A stretch of DNA of 64,000 nucleotides from Sporobolomyces roseus (lineage: Eukaryota; Basidiomycota; Microbotryomycetes; Sporidiobolales; Sporidiobolaceae): positions 434,001 to 498,000 of the forward strand of contig JADILM010000011.1 of NCBI GenBank assembly GCA_016617785.1, given 5' to 3'. The notes below the pieces were generated by a model. That model was given only the letters and a program-made list of their open reading frames with translations. It was not told where the DNA came from and searched no databases. Numbering within the stretch: position 1 is the stretch's first letter; each line of letters begins with the position of its first letter. Both the position numbers and the translations under genes were made by a program. Of the stretch, positions 48,204 to 59,251 are shown piece by piece.

Positions 48204-48566
48204 AAATTTTGGAGGAGATGGAGATCGTGACGAACATATACCCAGAGCTAGGGACAGCGAAGTGCGAGGTAGGAAAGGACCGAGGAGTTCATCAAGTAGT
48301 TTTTTTCGCATAGTTTTCTAAGTTTCCATTGTTGTCAATAGTAATCGATTCCTCGACAGTCTTCTTTCCTTGCCCTTTGCTCTAGAAGCTACAGTAATCC
48401 TCACGAATCGAAGGCAAATTGGAGAAGTGAAACCAATCAATCTAGTTTACATAAGAGTGCGACACTACTGCTGAGGAGACAAAATACTTGCTGACGTGTT
48501 AACCTTTGCTATCGAAGCTGCGACCCCCCTCAAACCGTCAAAAAAAAACCTAAGGCTGAATCCCCC
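48204..48566. other. convergent intergenic region
   Basis: This 363-bp stretch lies between the 3' ends of TFB4 and the lysine gene. It includes an A-rich run at about 48539-48548. Nothing else was seen. Confidence 0.4.
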
Positions 48567-51500
48567 TCATCTCAACTTCAATTGTCCCTCCAAACTCTCC
48601 AACATCCCTCGACTCCCAACTTTCCTCTTCTCCACTGACCTGATCCCTTCCTCTTCAAGTTGCTTCAATAAGGGTCTCCATACCTCTGGACTCGTCGGTG
48701 AAACGAGGCCCCTAGATGTGAGTTTCGAGGAAAGGATTAGAAGTGCACCGAGCGCGATTGGCTACGAAACGGATACGGAGGACAAGGTCAGTGTGTGTGT
48801 GTGTGAAAGGGGAGAAAAATGAAGAGGGAGACGTACTGTGCCGACTGTGAGAGCCATCGCCGAGGCTTGATCGGTTCCATACTGTAAGAACACGGCAGTG
48901 AATCTTAGTTTACTCGGATCTTTCGAGGCGACTGAGGACAGAGGCGGACTTACGAGTACCATAGTAGAAGTGAATAGCTCCGGTTCCCCAGTCTCTTTCG
49001 ATTTCGTCGTCAATTCGTGATGGAGAATGACAAGATCTCGTTCGTCTCCTGAATAAGCTAGCTGGTGAGAAAGGATCGAGGAGAGAAGATCGAGAGGAGC
49101 TGTTGGGATCGAAGGAAGAGATGGTAGTTTGGCGGAAGAGGGGGCGGAAGAGGGGAGAAGAGCGAGACTGTGGAACGGAAACGATTGGAAATCAGCGATT
49201 GTGAAAAGGTTTCAAAAGCGCCGAGGACTCACTCTTCGAGAGTACTGAGCACGTCCTTGACCAGCGATGGATCCTGACTTCCTAGCAAAGTCGATAGTGC
49301 CTTCTCCCTCGATTCAGCATCCCTCACCTCGTATCCCTCCTTCTTCAAACACGCATCCACCAATTCAGTCCATTCTCCAATCGACCTCCCCAGTTTCTCC
49401 GTCGACAGTAACCCCATCTTTTTGAATGAATCAACAATCCTCGAAAATCCAGGATACCTCAGCGTACCTCTGAGAATCGTCGGTAAATCGTCGGGTAAAG
49501 AGTATTGAGGGAGGTAAGAAAGAGAATCTCGATTCGCGACTCCTTCGAGTGCGAAGCCTCTCAGGATAGGAACGGAAGGGAAACCTTGTGAGAGGAGTGA
49601 AGGACCGGGGATATTCATCTCTCGAGAATTGAGACGGAAAGAGGCGGAATTGAGTGCGGCCGTCAAAACTCCTCGAGGTGACCACCTGTTGGTGTGTCAA
49701 ATGTTTAGCTATCGCAGTGATAACTAAGCGGAGAGAACACCCACGAGAACTTGTAACCGAGAGGTCCACCAGAAAGTGCAGGTTCAGGAAGTCCTCCGCA
49801 GAATGAAACGAACGAAACGAGCTGAAAGCCGAGCTGCGTGTCAGGGTCTTCTGGTTGACGTACCCGGTCGTAGGGACGACTCACCTCATTCCCAGTGCCC
49901 CTCGCTTCTTCGATCAAAGCAGCAGCAGAACAATGATCGATTCCCGGATCAAGTCCCAGCTCGTTCAAAATGACGATTCCAGCTTCTTTCGCTCTATGGG
50001 CAAGAACTCGTCAGTTGACAACGGACCACGAGAGAGGAATTAGTGGCTTACTTGTCGTGCAGAGCAGCCATTTCTGGTGAAGTGTAAGAAGCAGTGACGA
50101 GTGAAGTCTTGTTCTCGATACAAAGGTTCGCAACCTTGACGTGCATCGGCGCAGGGAGAAGACTGTGACGGCGCTCGGTCAGTACTACTCGTAAAGTCAG
50201 AGAAAGAGTAGATGCCCACGCGACTCACCTGAGTACGACATCGGCACTAGCGATCAATTCTCGCAGAGCAGATTCGTCAGAAGCGTCGAGGAGTGAAGCT
50301 GAAACGTTCTCGTAATCTTTTGCCAGTGCTTGAGCTGCCGGTAAGTCATTACTTGCTGTCGAGCACGCCGATTTCATCAGTATTGGGGCAGGATGAGCTA
50401 GACGACCGGACATACCGACGATCACTTCGAGATTCTTCTGTTTCGCGAGAGTTCTCACAGCTGGACCTGCGACGAGACTGTCGAGGAATACTACGATCTC
50501 CGATCAGCATGAGATAGAAACGAAGAGCTAGGCATCACTGACCCTGCACCGAGAACGACTGCTCTCTGCTTCTTCTCTCCCGCCATTCCCTCCTTCTTCT
50601 CGATCAACTCCATCAACCACTCATGTTGTTTCTCCAACCTCCCATCTCTCGCCAACGTAGCTCTATCCAATGCCGCTGAGATCTCAGGGTTCGAAGAAGA
50701 AGAAGAAGGTTCGAGGAGTTGTCGGATATAGGGTAAAACGGAGGAAGAGAATTTATCGGTTGCGTCGAGAGGCAAAGCGGAGGGGAGGATCTCGACACTT
50801 GAGAGTTGGATACCTCGTGTAGGACTAGAGGGGAAAGAGTCAGTGAGGGTTCGAGAAGGGAGGGAAGGGAAGAACGCACTCTCGGTGGAAAGTGTTTGTA
50901 GTTGCGTCGAATTGAGTGATAGGATCGTCAAGAGTCGTAGCGGAAGTGATGAACTCGAGTGCGCCCTGCAAGTTGTACATCTCGGACACAATCAGCTGAA
51001 AATCTCGGAATGATTGAGCTAGAGGACCGACTCACGTCGAAATCGCATGAGACGTCGACAATCGAGATCAAACGACTATCCTGATTCTGCTGTAGCTCGC
51101 CTAGCTGTTTCGTCGAGAGGAGTAGAGGACAGCCTTTTGAGAAGAATCCTCCGTTCAGGAAGAGGGTTGTATAGGGAGCGATCTGTCGCGTCCGAACCGT
51201 CGCTGTCAGTTCCGAAGGAAAGCTGTAACGACCTTTCGAGACTGACCTTCTCGTGGAACGTGGGCTCGAATCGCTCAGGATTGCTGCGATACTCCTCCCG
51301 AGAGAAGGGCTTGCCTTCGCGATGAACGAGGTAATCTTGAAGTTCGAGGTGACAAGCGTAGATTTGTCTCGTATCCGTAGCTATGGGGTATTCCTCGCTC
51401 AACACTTCGTTCAGTAGTGTCGATAGAGGAGACTCACCGGGATCAGTAGACAGTTTCTTCAGTTCGTGATCTTTGACCCATCTCACTTTGAGCTGATCCA

Positions 51501-52353
51501 AAACTTCTCTTGCACCTTCTCCAACTTTCCCTCGACCTGAAAGAGTGATGATGATCTACACGACGACTCTGTCAGCGACGTCTCGGAGAGAAGCTTCGAA
51601 CTAGACTCACAGGTCCAGCTTCTCTAGGAATCCCATTCTCTTTGATTTCCTTCGCACATTTTCTCAACCCTTTCTCCACTTTCTCGACCGTTCCCGCTTG
51701 TAACGGTCTCCTGAGCTTCAAGAATGGAGTCGCAACTCCCTTACTCGCCAACAATTTAGTTCCCAACGCACTCAATCCATCTGCCATTCCACTAAACCCA
51801 GCTAATTTCCCGAACCCCGTCGTTCTCTTTCCCTTTGCTCCTTCCTTATCGGTCAACAACTCGTAGTCGATGATTCTTGATTTCGATTCGAGGAGTTGAG
51901 AGAGTAAGGGAAGGTTGTATGCTTGTCCTTTGTGAGTGTGAAAGAATCCTAAATGAGTCGTTTTTGAAGAGGTTGCGAGGTTTCTCTTCAAAGGTTCCTT
52001 CACTCCCGCTACTACATCACATTTCGTCGAATCTAGCTCATCTAGTAACTTTGCTCCGACCTATGAATCAATCCCTCTTTCAGTTGAAATCCCCACTACT
52101 GCTTTCCTGCGAAAAAGAGCGAACTCACCTCTTGATAAGCTTGATCACGATAGATTCGTTTCGGACTCTTCTCGACCCAAACTTGATGTCCATCTTTGAT
52201 CAATTCTTTGACTGCCACAGGAGAGAGTGGAGCTCTCCGTTCAAAGATTCTCGCTGGGTCCTCCTCTCTCAATCCCAAGATTCCTTCTACTCTTGCGCTG
52301 GCTGAGAGTAGTCGTGAGTGCTTGATGAGTGTCGTAGGTTTATATCGTAGCAT
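48567..52353 (-). CDS. bifunctional lysine-ketoglutarate reductase / saccharopine dehydrogenase
   Basis: One gene encodes both halves of the saccharopine step. The ATG at 52351-52353 begins MLRYKPTTLIKHSRLLSASAR, a basic, Ser/Arg-rich leader resembling a mitochondrial targeting peptide. The reductase half (about residues 25-450) has LGLREEDPARIFERRAPLSP, KCDVVAGVKEP, HLGFFHTHKGQ and SRIIDYELLTD, as in animal AASS. The dehydrogenase half begins at the nucleotide-binding VLGAGLVAGPAVRTLAK, with ELGLDPGIDH, FCGGLPEPALS, LGYKFSWSPRGVL and the end TVGTPIALGALLIL and PTSPEVWRPLL. The last codon is followed by TGA at 48567-48569. Around 12 introns. Most fungi have separate Lys1 and Lys9 in lysine synthesis; a fused, apparently mitochondrial form points to lysine catabolism to aminoadipate semialdehyde. 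That direction is an inference from animal and plant LKR/SDH. Confidence 0.87.
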
Positions 52354-52808
52354 CCTTGATTGTGAAAGGAGAGAGGGGAGAGAGGAAGGAGAAAGGAGGT
52401 AGTGGGGGGGGATGATTCACACTCTCTGCGGGTTACCGCAAGGTCAGGCGATAAAGGGCTTCATCGACTTTGAGGGAAAACAGCGACGAATAGCCTATCT
52501 TGATGCGCAAGTCAAAGTCGAACCAAGCGTCGCGAAACGAGCGAGCGAAGGAAACGAAAGTTGAAAGTCCAAAGTCGAAAATCCAAGAATTCGCAAGACT
52601 ACTGTAAGCGAAAGTGTGTGTGAGGAACTGCTTTGCAAACACTAATAGAACTGAAAGGGAACTAAAAACGAATCTTGTATACACTGTATCGGGAGGAATA
52701 CAACTACTCCTCACTGTCGAGTCTCAAAGGAAGGAAAAAGAAAACCGCTCCTCTCTCTCCCCTACCCTCATTCCCTCCCTCCCCTCGACGCCCCCCTTAT
52801 CCAGATCT
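52354..52808. promoter_or_regulatory. upstream region of the LKR/SDH gene
   Basis: The 455 bp contain the promoter of the lysine gene and the 3' flank of the cytidylyltransferase gene, both on the minus strand. A G run (GTGGGGGGGGATG) lies near 52400. No site could be named. Confidence 0.35.
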
Positions 52809-54586
52809 CTAATCTTTCCTGACGCTCCCGCTGAACCCAGCTTCACTCCCTTGTCGTGAACATAATTCGGGATGTCCAATCTTTCGAAGTTTACCATCGT
52901 AATCTCCTTCACGATATCCTTCGACGACTGTACGCTCAACCGGATCAAGTACATCAGTAAGTGCTTCAAAGATGTGGAGAGTAAGAGGGAGAACGCACTG
53001 CGTTGTAAGACTTCAGAAGTTGAAACTCCTCCTGTTCGTTTCGTCGGTAAGAAAGCGCCTGTACCCAGCAAAGTTCGATTGATCAGCTCTCACTTCAGAT
53101 GGTCAAGAGAAGATTGTGCGTACCAATGGATTTCGCAAACGCGTAAACGTCCTCGCTCCCCGCCGAAACATAAGGTTCTTCATCGTGAGCGACATAATCA
53201 ATCTCCCATTTATCAATGAAGTCTTGATCAACGGTCCACGGCGCGTCCTCGATGACTTCGTCGACCCATTTCACGTGTCGAAGAGATTCGTAGCGTTCTT
53301 CGGAATGCATGACGGGTTGCGCTTTGTGTTTGAGAACTAATTCGGAGGAGCAGCAACCGACGAGGAGGTGAACGGAGGGGAAAGCGAGCTTGCATTGTCG
53401 CAGTTGGAGCATGTGACCATCTAGAAAACGAAGGCGAATCAAGGTCAGCTCTTTGAGGTTGTTAAAGGGAGAGAAGGGAGAAGGGAGAATAAGGGAGAAT
53501 TCCTGCTAACAATGTAAGAGATCGTAAACACCATCTGCGTAAATCCTCACCGGCCTTCCAACAGGAGGAGGATTGATCTTGTAAGCTCTACCAGCTTGAC
53601 CCGCAACTGCACTTCGAATATGTTCCTACTCTCCCACCAAAAATCTCTCTCTCACATCAGCTCCCCTTCCTCCTCGCTCTCTCTGAGAGAGTTGAAAGAA
53701 AACGAGGACATACCTGAATCTCCTGAGCGCTCAAATTACTCAAGAACCCTTTTGGTGCGGCAGCCCAAAGTTCTTCTCCCGAAGCAGTAGTTCTCTTCTG
53801 TTGTCCTACTCCTTCACCCTCTGTCTCACTAGGTACCATCTCGTTATCCGCTTCTTCACCTTCCCTCAAGTCGCTTTCTACTACTTGAGGTTGTGGTTCG
53901 TTTGAAGGAGAGTGTTGAACGGGAGCTCGCGATTGATGCGGTTGGTTTTGGGTCAAACGGGCTCCGAGGGATGAAGAGGGAGCCGGTGCGGATGAGATAT
54001 CACCATCGTCTGCAATGGATTCGTCGAGTGTGTTGCGAACAGGAGGAGAGGGAAGCGAAAGGAAGGAACGTGCGAAAAAATTAAACTTTCAAAACATCAG
54101 CTTCTCTCGCAAGCAGTGAAATGTAATAGATGACCAAACTACTCACGACCACTAGCGCTCCCTTCGCCTTCACCTTCCGTCGAATCCCCGATCACTTGCC
54201 CTCCCATAATCCTCTTCCCCTTCCCTCCTCCGATCCCTCCCGCACTAGCAGGCGCATCTGATCCTAAACTAATCCCCCCAATCCCTCCCGTAACTCCTTG
54301 TCTAGCAGCTCTCGGATCGATATCGAACGAACTGGAAAGATCTCTATTCAACCCCGGTCTCGCTCCCAATCCCGCTTCATCGTCTGAAGCTGCACCTGAT
54401 GTGGTAGTCTCATCATTAGATTCCGCACTTGCTTCTCTCTGCGATAATGTATAGGGGTCAGTGAGGGAGATAGAGGGGGAGGGAGAGATGGAAAAGGTGA
54501 CGTACGGAAGATTCTCCTTCTCCTTCTGGTTGGAGACGACGAGAGGGACGACGGCGGTGAGGAGAGACGGGTGTAGTTGGATGCAT
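52809..54586 (-). CDS. PCT1: choline-phosphate cytidylyltransferase (CCT/Pct1)
   Basis: This enzyme makes CDP-choline from CTP and phosphocholine, the controlled step of the Kennedy pathway. ATG is at 54584-54586 ([12 protein letters not shown]) and TAG at 52809-52811. The N-terminal 200 residues are disordered. The catalytic domain follows in a short exon with [16 protein letters not shown], then [21 protein letters not shown], holding the HxGH nucleotide-binding motif split by an intron. HEERYE-type [14 protein letters not shown] and [10 protein letters not shown] follow, and the RTxGVSTSE signature ([14 protein letters not shown]) closes the domain. The tail [19 protein letters not shown] runs only to GSVRKD. 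I see no long amphipathic membrane-binding (M) helix like the animal enzyme's. It lies 3' to 5' with the lysine gene on the same strand. Confidence 0.9.
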
Positions 54587-55026
54587 TCTGAGGGAGAGTG
54601 AGCGAGGTTAGGTGAAATGTCGGAGGAGAGAGAGAGATTTCGAATTTCTCGCCAAGTTCCGGGACCCGAGAATCTTCTCTAGAGGTTTTGCAAGAACGGC
54701 GAGAGAGAACAGACTGGAGAGTAACGGGGGAAAAGAGCAAAAGAACGAAAACTCGAGAGTTGCGAAAAGGAAATCGGGAACGAAAAAAGGGTTGCGAAAG
54801 TGAACGAATTGATCGAGTGTGAACAAAGCTACAAAACGGAGTACGCGAGACCTATGATCGAACGAGACCGACTGGAAGGGTTATGCTAGTGCGAGAGAGA
54901 AAGGAGGGACAACCTATACAACAAGGATCACAAAAAGAGAACGAAAAGACTTCACCCATCGACGAGGAGAACCGCGACCTTGCCTCCCTCCTCCTCTCCG
55001 CCCCCTCCGTCTCCTCCAATAAAGCT
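54587..55026. promoter_or_regulatory. PCT1 upstream region and TFIIE-beta 3' flank
   Basis: A 440-bp stretch between two minus-strand genes. On the minus strand it is C/T-rich next to the PCT1 start. No gene is supported. Confidence 0.4.
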
Positions 55027-56055
55027 TCATGATCCCTTGACGTAATCTTTCGACAGATCGACTTCCTTGAGATGAGTATTCGTAATCTTGAACTTTCGAT
55101 TCGAACTTCCAGGACCCTTTCTTCCCTTGCCTCTCTTCGCTTTGTTATTCGTCGTTGGTGGAGGTAGAGAACTTGAAGTGAGACCCGCTGGAGGACTCAA
55201 AAACGTGTCAGTTGGAGAACTAGGGAAGGGAGGAGGGGAAGAGGGAAAGTACCGGTTTGAAGCTCCGTGGTGAGGTCGTCTCCAAGAGGAGTTTTTAGAG
55301 AATGCCACAGATCTCGGAACTCTGTGGAGGTGACAAGGGAGTCAGCGGAGAGCTGCGAGGTAAAGAGGGGAGGAGACAGGGTCGCAAAGCGAGAAAGCGA
55401 CGAAGAGAGAGAGAGCAAAGAGAGGTTTCGCACTGCCTCCTCCGGCACTTCCTCCTTCTTAAGGTAAGTAACAAGGTAAGGAGATGTTGTTATAACTCAC
55501 CTTTATCTAATGGTTCTTTCTCCCTGCCTATATCGTCCAAAAAGACGCATTTCATCTGACCTTTGCCTCCCGCATCTCCTTTCCCATCCGTCCTAGTCAC
55601 CAATACCCTCCCTTCCTTTTCCAATTCCTCTATCGCTTGAGTTACGCCACTCCACGAGTCTCTCAATGGTTTAATCGCCAATCCACCTTGAGGAGAGTAT
55701 CTTCTCAGTAATGAAATGAGGTCGGATTTCGAAGAGAGCAAGAAATCTGGCTGCACGACGACACGCTCCCCTTTCTCGGTATAAGCACAGAGTAGCATTA
55801 CACGAGTGAGTAATGGGAACTCGCCTTGTAAGTGAATAATTCAGTTCTACTATCATACCTCACCCTCTCATGTTGTTTCAATGCCTCCAACAGTTCATAG
55901 TTGTGCAAGAGTGCTTCTATCCCTGAGGTGATGGCCAAATCTTCCAATCGGATAGGTCGGTTGAGTTGTTTGAGGAAATTGACAGAGAGTACTAATTGAG
56001 TTTGCCAGTGTCTACCTGAACCAGTCAATGAAGGTCCTATCACATTGTGGGACAT
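55027..56055 (-). CDS. TFA2: TFIIE beta subunit (Tfa2/GTF2E2)
   Basis: TFIIE-beta helps recruit TFIIH and open promoters for RNA polymerase II. The model starts at ATG 56053-56055 (MSHNVIGPSLTGSGRHW) and ends TGA at 55027-55029. The winged-helix core begins LVLSVNFLKQLNRPIRLEDLA and continues LLEALKQHERVRYDSRTELFTYK. The second winged helix begins PDFLLSSKSDLISLLRRYSPQGGLAIKPLRDSW, with AIEELEKEGRVLVTR. EFRDLWHSLKTPLGDDL and the basic C-terminus with FKITNTHLKEVDLSKDY complete the family pattern. Length, about 280-290 residues, matches human TFIIE-beta (291). The frame extends upstream of the ATG without another ATG, so this start is preferred. The start is 111 bp from the divergent complex I gene. 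Confidence 0.85.
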
Positions 56056-56138
56056 GAGTGTGTCGAATTGGTAGAAGTCAAGTGAGTGGGAAGAGTTCAA
56101 GATGCGAATCACTGAATCAATTTCATCCTTAAACCAAT

Positions 56139-56157
56139 CCCCCCCCCCCCACCCCCC
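56139..56157 (+). repeat. poly-C tract in the NDUFA6 leader
   Basis: Twelve C, one A and six C stand ten bases before the NDUFA6 start codon, within the 111-bp divergent promoter shared with TFIIE-beta. Confidence 0.9.
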
Positions 56158-56166
56158 AATTCAACC

Positions 56167-57037
56167 ATGACCACTATCCCTGCTCGTTTAGCACGTCTAA
56201 CTACTTCCTCTGGTTCCTGGCCAGTAGCTCAAGCCCGTTCCCGTTCACTCTATCGTCAATGGTACAGATCCGGTAACCCATCTTCTCTTTCCCTCTCCTC
56301 TCTCTCCCTCCCCTTCACTGACCTCGACTGTAAGCGTGTAGCCCCAGAAATCGTTCAACTATACGCATTAAACATTCCTGCCTACACGATCAGAGCCAAA
56401 GTTAGGGAATTGTTTGAGAAGAATTCAAACGTTAGTGATCCTGAAGCGGTAGATATCTTGTTGTTGAAAGGTTATCAAGAGTTTCAAGAGGTAATGTCTT
56501 TCATCTACTGCTTTAATCGAAATGGGAGGAAAGAGTACTGATGAGGTTTTTGAGATTGGCGAGGATTTTTAGACGATTAATTGTTGGAAAATGGAATCGT
56601 ACGTCTTCTTCTATCTACTGTACTCTGCAAAGTCAGTCACTGATGATCTGAAAGCGTACGCTTCAATACAGTCACGTAATGAGAATGTTCGCCGAAGAAG
56701 AGGTAAACCTCTCTCCTTCCCTTTCCCTTTCCCCCATCCTTCCTTTCTCTCTCGCCCTCTCTCTCTTACTTCGATCGCTCTATCGCCGTCACGTTGAATC
56801 GATCGTACTGACGGTCTATTTGCTTTCCTTTCGATTTCGACGATTCTTAGCTCCCAGGTTAGTCCTCCCTCTCCCGTTCTCCCTCCTCTTCTTCTGCAAT
56901 GATCTCGACGATCTTCTCAATGAAGCTTGTACTGACTGAGTTTTGAGTGTGTGTGACTTGTAGCGCGACCCAACAATTTCCTCGATTCTTTCTACCTCTC
57001 CCGAGACGACGCGAAAGAAGTTATCGCTACCGCCTAA
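56167..57037 (+). CDS. mitochondrial complex I accessory LYR subunit NDUFA6 (B14/NB4M)
   Basis: This matrix-arm accessory subunit belongs to the LYR family and binds the acyl carrier protein. The first exon reads MTTIPARLARLTTSSGSW then SRSLYRQWYRS, where LYR is followed by the conserved W-R. After an intron at about 56272-56343, APEIVQLYALNIPAYTIRAKVRELFEKN is typical of B14. Three further short exons give FQETINCWKMES, HVMRMFAEEE and PNNFLDSFYLSRDDAKEVIATA, TAA at 57035-57037. Five exons in all, about 125 residues, close to the family size. The LYR motif is intact. Confidence 0.88.
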
Positions 57038-57377
57038 AAGCGTCATTTTCGAAGGAGTACGAGTCATCGGAACGGAGTCGAGTGGATTGCGTCACGATGG
57101 TCATCTGAGGGAGTTGACGGTTTGTCGGTAAACAGGAGGTGTTTCGTTTTCTACCTTCATTCACTTTTTTACATTTCTCTTTCTTTGTTCCTTGCACTGT
57201 AAAATTTCTCGTTTCCAACTTTTTGTTCTACCCTTGACCTTCCGGAGAGAGTCGACTTGTACAAGAAAGCGGCGAAATCGACCAAGCCGCGGCACTTGAT
57301 CTTTTCTTCCCTTTCCCATCTCCTCTCCTCTTCTCCTCAGACTCTCGCTTCTGTTCCTGCTTTATCTACTAACAAAT
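57038..57377. promoter_or_regulatory. upstream region of the 3-dehydroquinase gene
   Basis: The 340 bp hold the NDUFA6 3' UTR and the next promoter. The part before the start codon is C/T-rich (57300-57365). Nothing else was recognised. Confidence 0.4.
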
Positions 57378-58632
57378 ATGCCTACTGAGTTCACTACCGT
57401 ACGCTCTCTTTCCCTCTCCCTTTCCCTCAACCCCCACTAATATTTCGGTTCCCCTTTTTTAGCTCGATTCTGGAGTGACTAGGATCACTAAGGTTGATGC
57501 AGAGGAAGCTTTGACTCTCAAGAGGGATCCTAAGCGCTTCATGCTCTTAAGCGGTGTGAACCATCAGCTCTTTGGAAAGAGGGATTCAACTCAGTAAGTC
57601 AACCTTTTCCACCTCCTTCCCCTTCTCCGACTTTCAAAGCGAGAGGAGCTGATATTCGAGTGGCTGATAGATATGGTACGACTACATTGGCTGAGATTGA
57701 AGAGAGATTGACAAAGTTTGGGAAAGAATTGGGAGTTGAGGTCATTTGCGCTCAAACGAATTACGAGGGTGAGTTAAAATGTCTAGTCTAGTCTGGATGA
57801 TCAATAAGAGGCGAGAAATGGAGTGAAGGGAGAGCGACTGAAGGAGTTTGAGAGCCAGAACGAAGGAATTGAGCGAGAGGTTCTCGAGTCGACCAGGGAA
57901 AGGAAGCGGGAAGGGAACACAGACTGGTAATTTACAATCGAGACGACGAATCGAGCGATACTGACGAGTTTTGAGTGCGGATTTGACCAGGTGAAATGTG
58001 CGAACTCGTAAATTCACATTCCCTTTTTCTCCCTTTCCTCACTAAACCCTTCCAATTTCCGCTTCTCCATGATATCACTCAATCTTTACTGACGCTCTCT
58101 TTTATAGATTCACTACTCTCGGTGTCTAGGAGGTGTCGTAATGAATCGTAAGCTCCACCGCTTCTCTTTTTCCTGTCCTTACTAACTCGCTTGAATGTAC
58201 AGCTGGCGCCTGGGCTCATTACTCCTATGCGCTGTTGGATGCTATCGACGCATGCGATAGTCCCGTTGTTGAAGTACACATCTCAAACATGTACGTTCAC
58301 CTCTCATCCGACGATCGTTTCTTGCGAAGATGCTGATGGTCGAATTTGGTGCGTTGTACAGTCACGCTCGAGAAGAGTTCAGACACAAGAGTGTGACAGC
58401 ACCTAAGTGTGCCGGTATGATTAGTGGTTGTGGTATTTTGGGTTACGAGGTGAGTCCCGACTCAGCGAATTCGAGGAGATAAAAATGAGCTGACTTTGTT
58501 TCTGTTCCTCTTCACTTTTATTCGTTGGCCTACTTGCCTCTAACCACAAATCTGGAATGATTCGTCGAATAGCTCGGTCTGAGATGCGCGATTGAACGAC
58601 AAGCCGAACGACAAGCTGCCGCGAAGAAATGA
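57378..58632 (+). CDS. type II 3-dehydroquinate dehydratase (catabolic-type dehydroquinase)
   Basis: The enzyme converts 3-dehydroquinate to 3-dehydroshikimate; in fungi the type II form usually serves quinate use, while the pentafunctional AROM protein covers biosynthesis. Exon 1 is short (MPTEFTT, start ATG 57378-57380), and six more exons follow with GT-AG introns. The first signature, normally LNGPNLNxLGxRxPxxYG, reads LLSGVNHQLFGKRDSTQYG. Downstream are CAQTNYEGEMCE, VVMNPGAWAHYSYALLDAI, VEVHISN, REEFRHKS and CGILGYELGL. The catalytic residues seem preserved: the Asn, Arg and Tyr of the flexible loop, the His of AHYS, and the substrate-binding His-Ile-Ser. A roughly 30-residue N-terminal extension and the altered first signature make this a divergent family member. 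TGA lies at 58630-58632. Confidence 0.83.
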
Positions 58633-59251
58633 GCAGTATACTTCGTGAAACAGCTGTAACATATTTCTATTGACGAACGACTAGATGCCGGGTCGAGAGA
58701 GCTATGGTACATCCTCCCGCTCTGCCGAGCCTCGCTACTCTCAGGTGCGAATCAGGATCCACCAGTCGAAGCTGCTTTCGAATGAAGGATCTGTCTAGTC
58801 ACCTGACGAACGCGATTGATTGAGCTCTCTCAGCAAACCACAAAGCGAACATGCTTTCTCTCTCGTGCGCAGATTATTTCACTCACTCGAGCAAGCACTT
58901 TTCAGAACTGATTCGAGACTTTCGATGCGACAGCTTGGTCTCTGAACGTGTTCTGTCAAACCCTCTTTCGCACCCTCCAAAAGGCACTAGCACACGTCTT
59001 AGACCTTTTAATCTGCTCCTGATGAGGTGTACGCTTTATGCGCGCTATTCGACCAGAGAGACAAAAGTCGACCACGTTCAACCTTTTTTTTTCGCACGTT
59101 TCTCAATTTCGTCTTCTTGTGAGTTCCGAGTGAGCGGCCCCACCCTCAGCTTCCTCATCTTTCTACTCTACTGCTCGACTTGATCATCCCCGACTACCTT
59201 TATTTGAATCAGTTTCATCAAACAGGCCTCAAGCTAAAATAATTCGAAAGG
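58633..59251. promoter_or_regulatory. upstream region of BTA1
   Basis: The 619-bp stretch shows only short frames without recognisable features, such as one at 58851-59183. If DGTS synthesis responds to phosphate here as in other fungi, a phosphate-response site would be expected, but I could not identify one with confidence. Confidence 0.35.

Noticed and set aside
58851..59183. 110-codon frame upstream of BTA1
   Set aside because: It has no conserved motif and mixed composition; it is more likely 5' flank.
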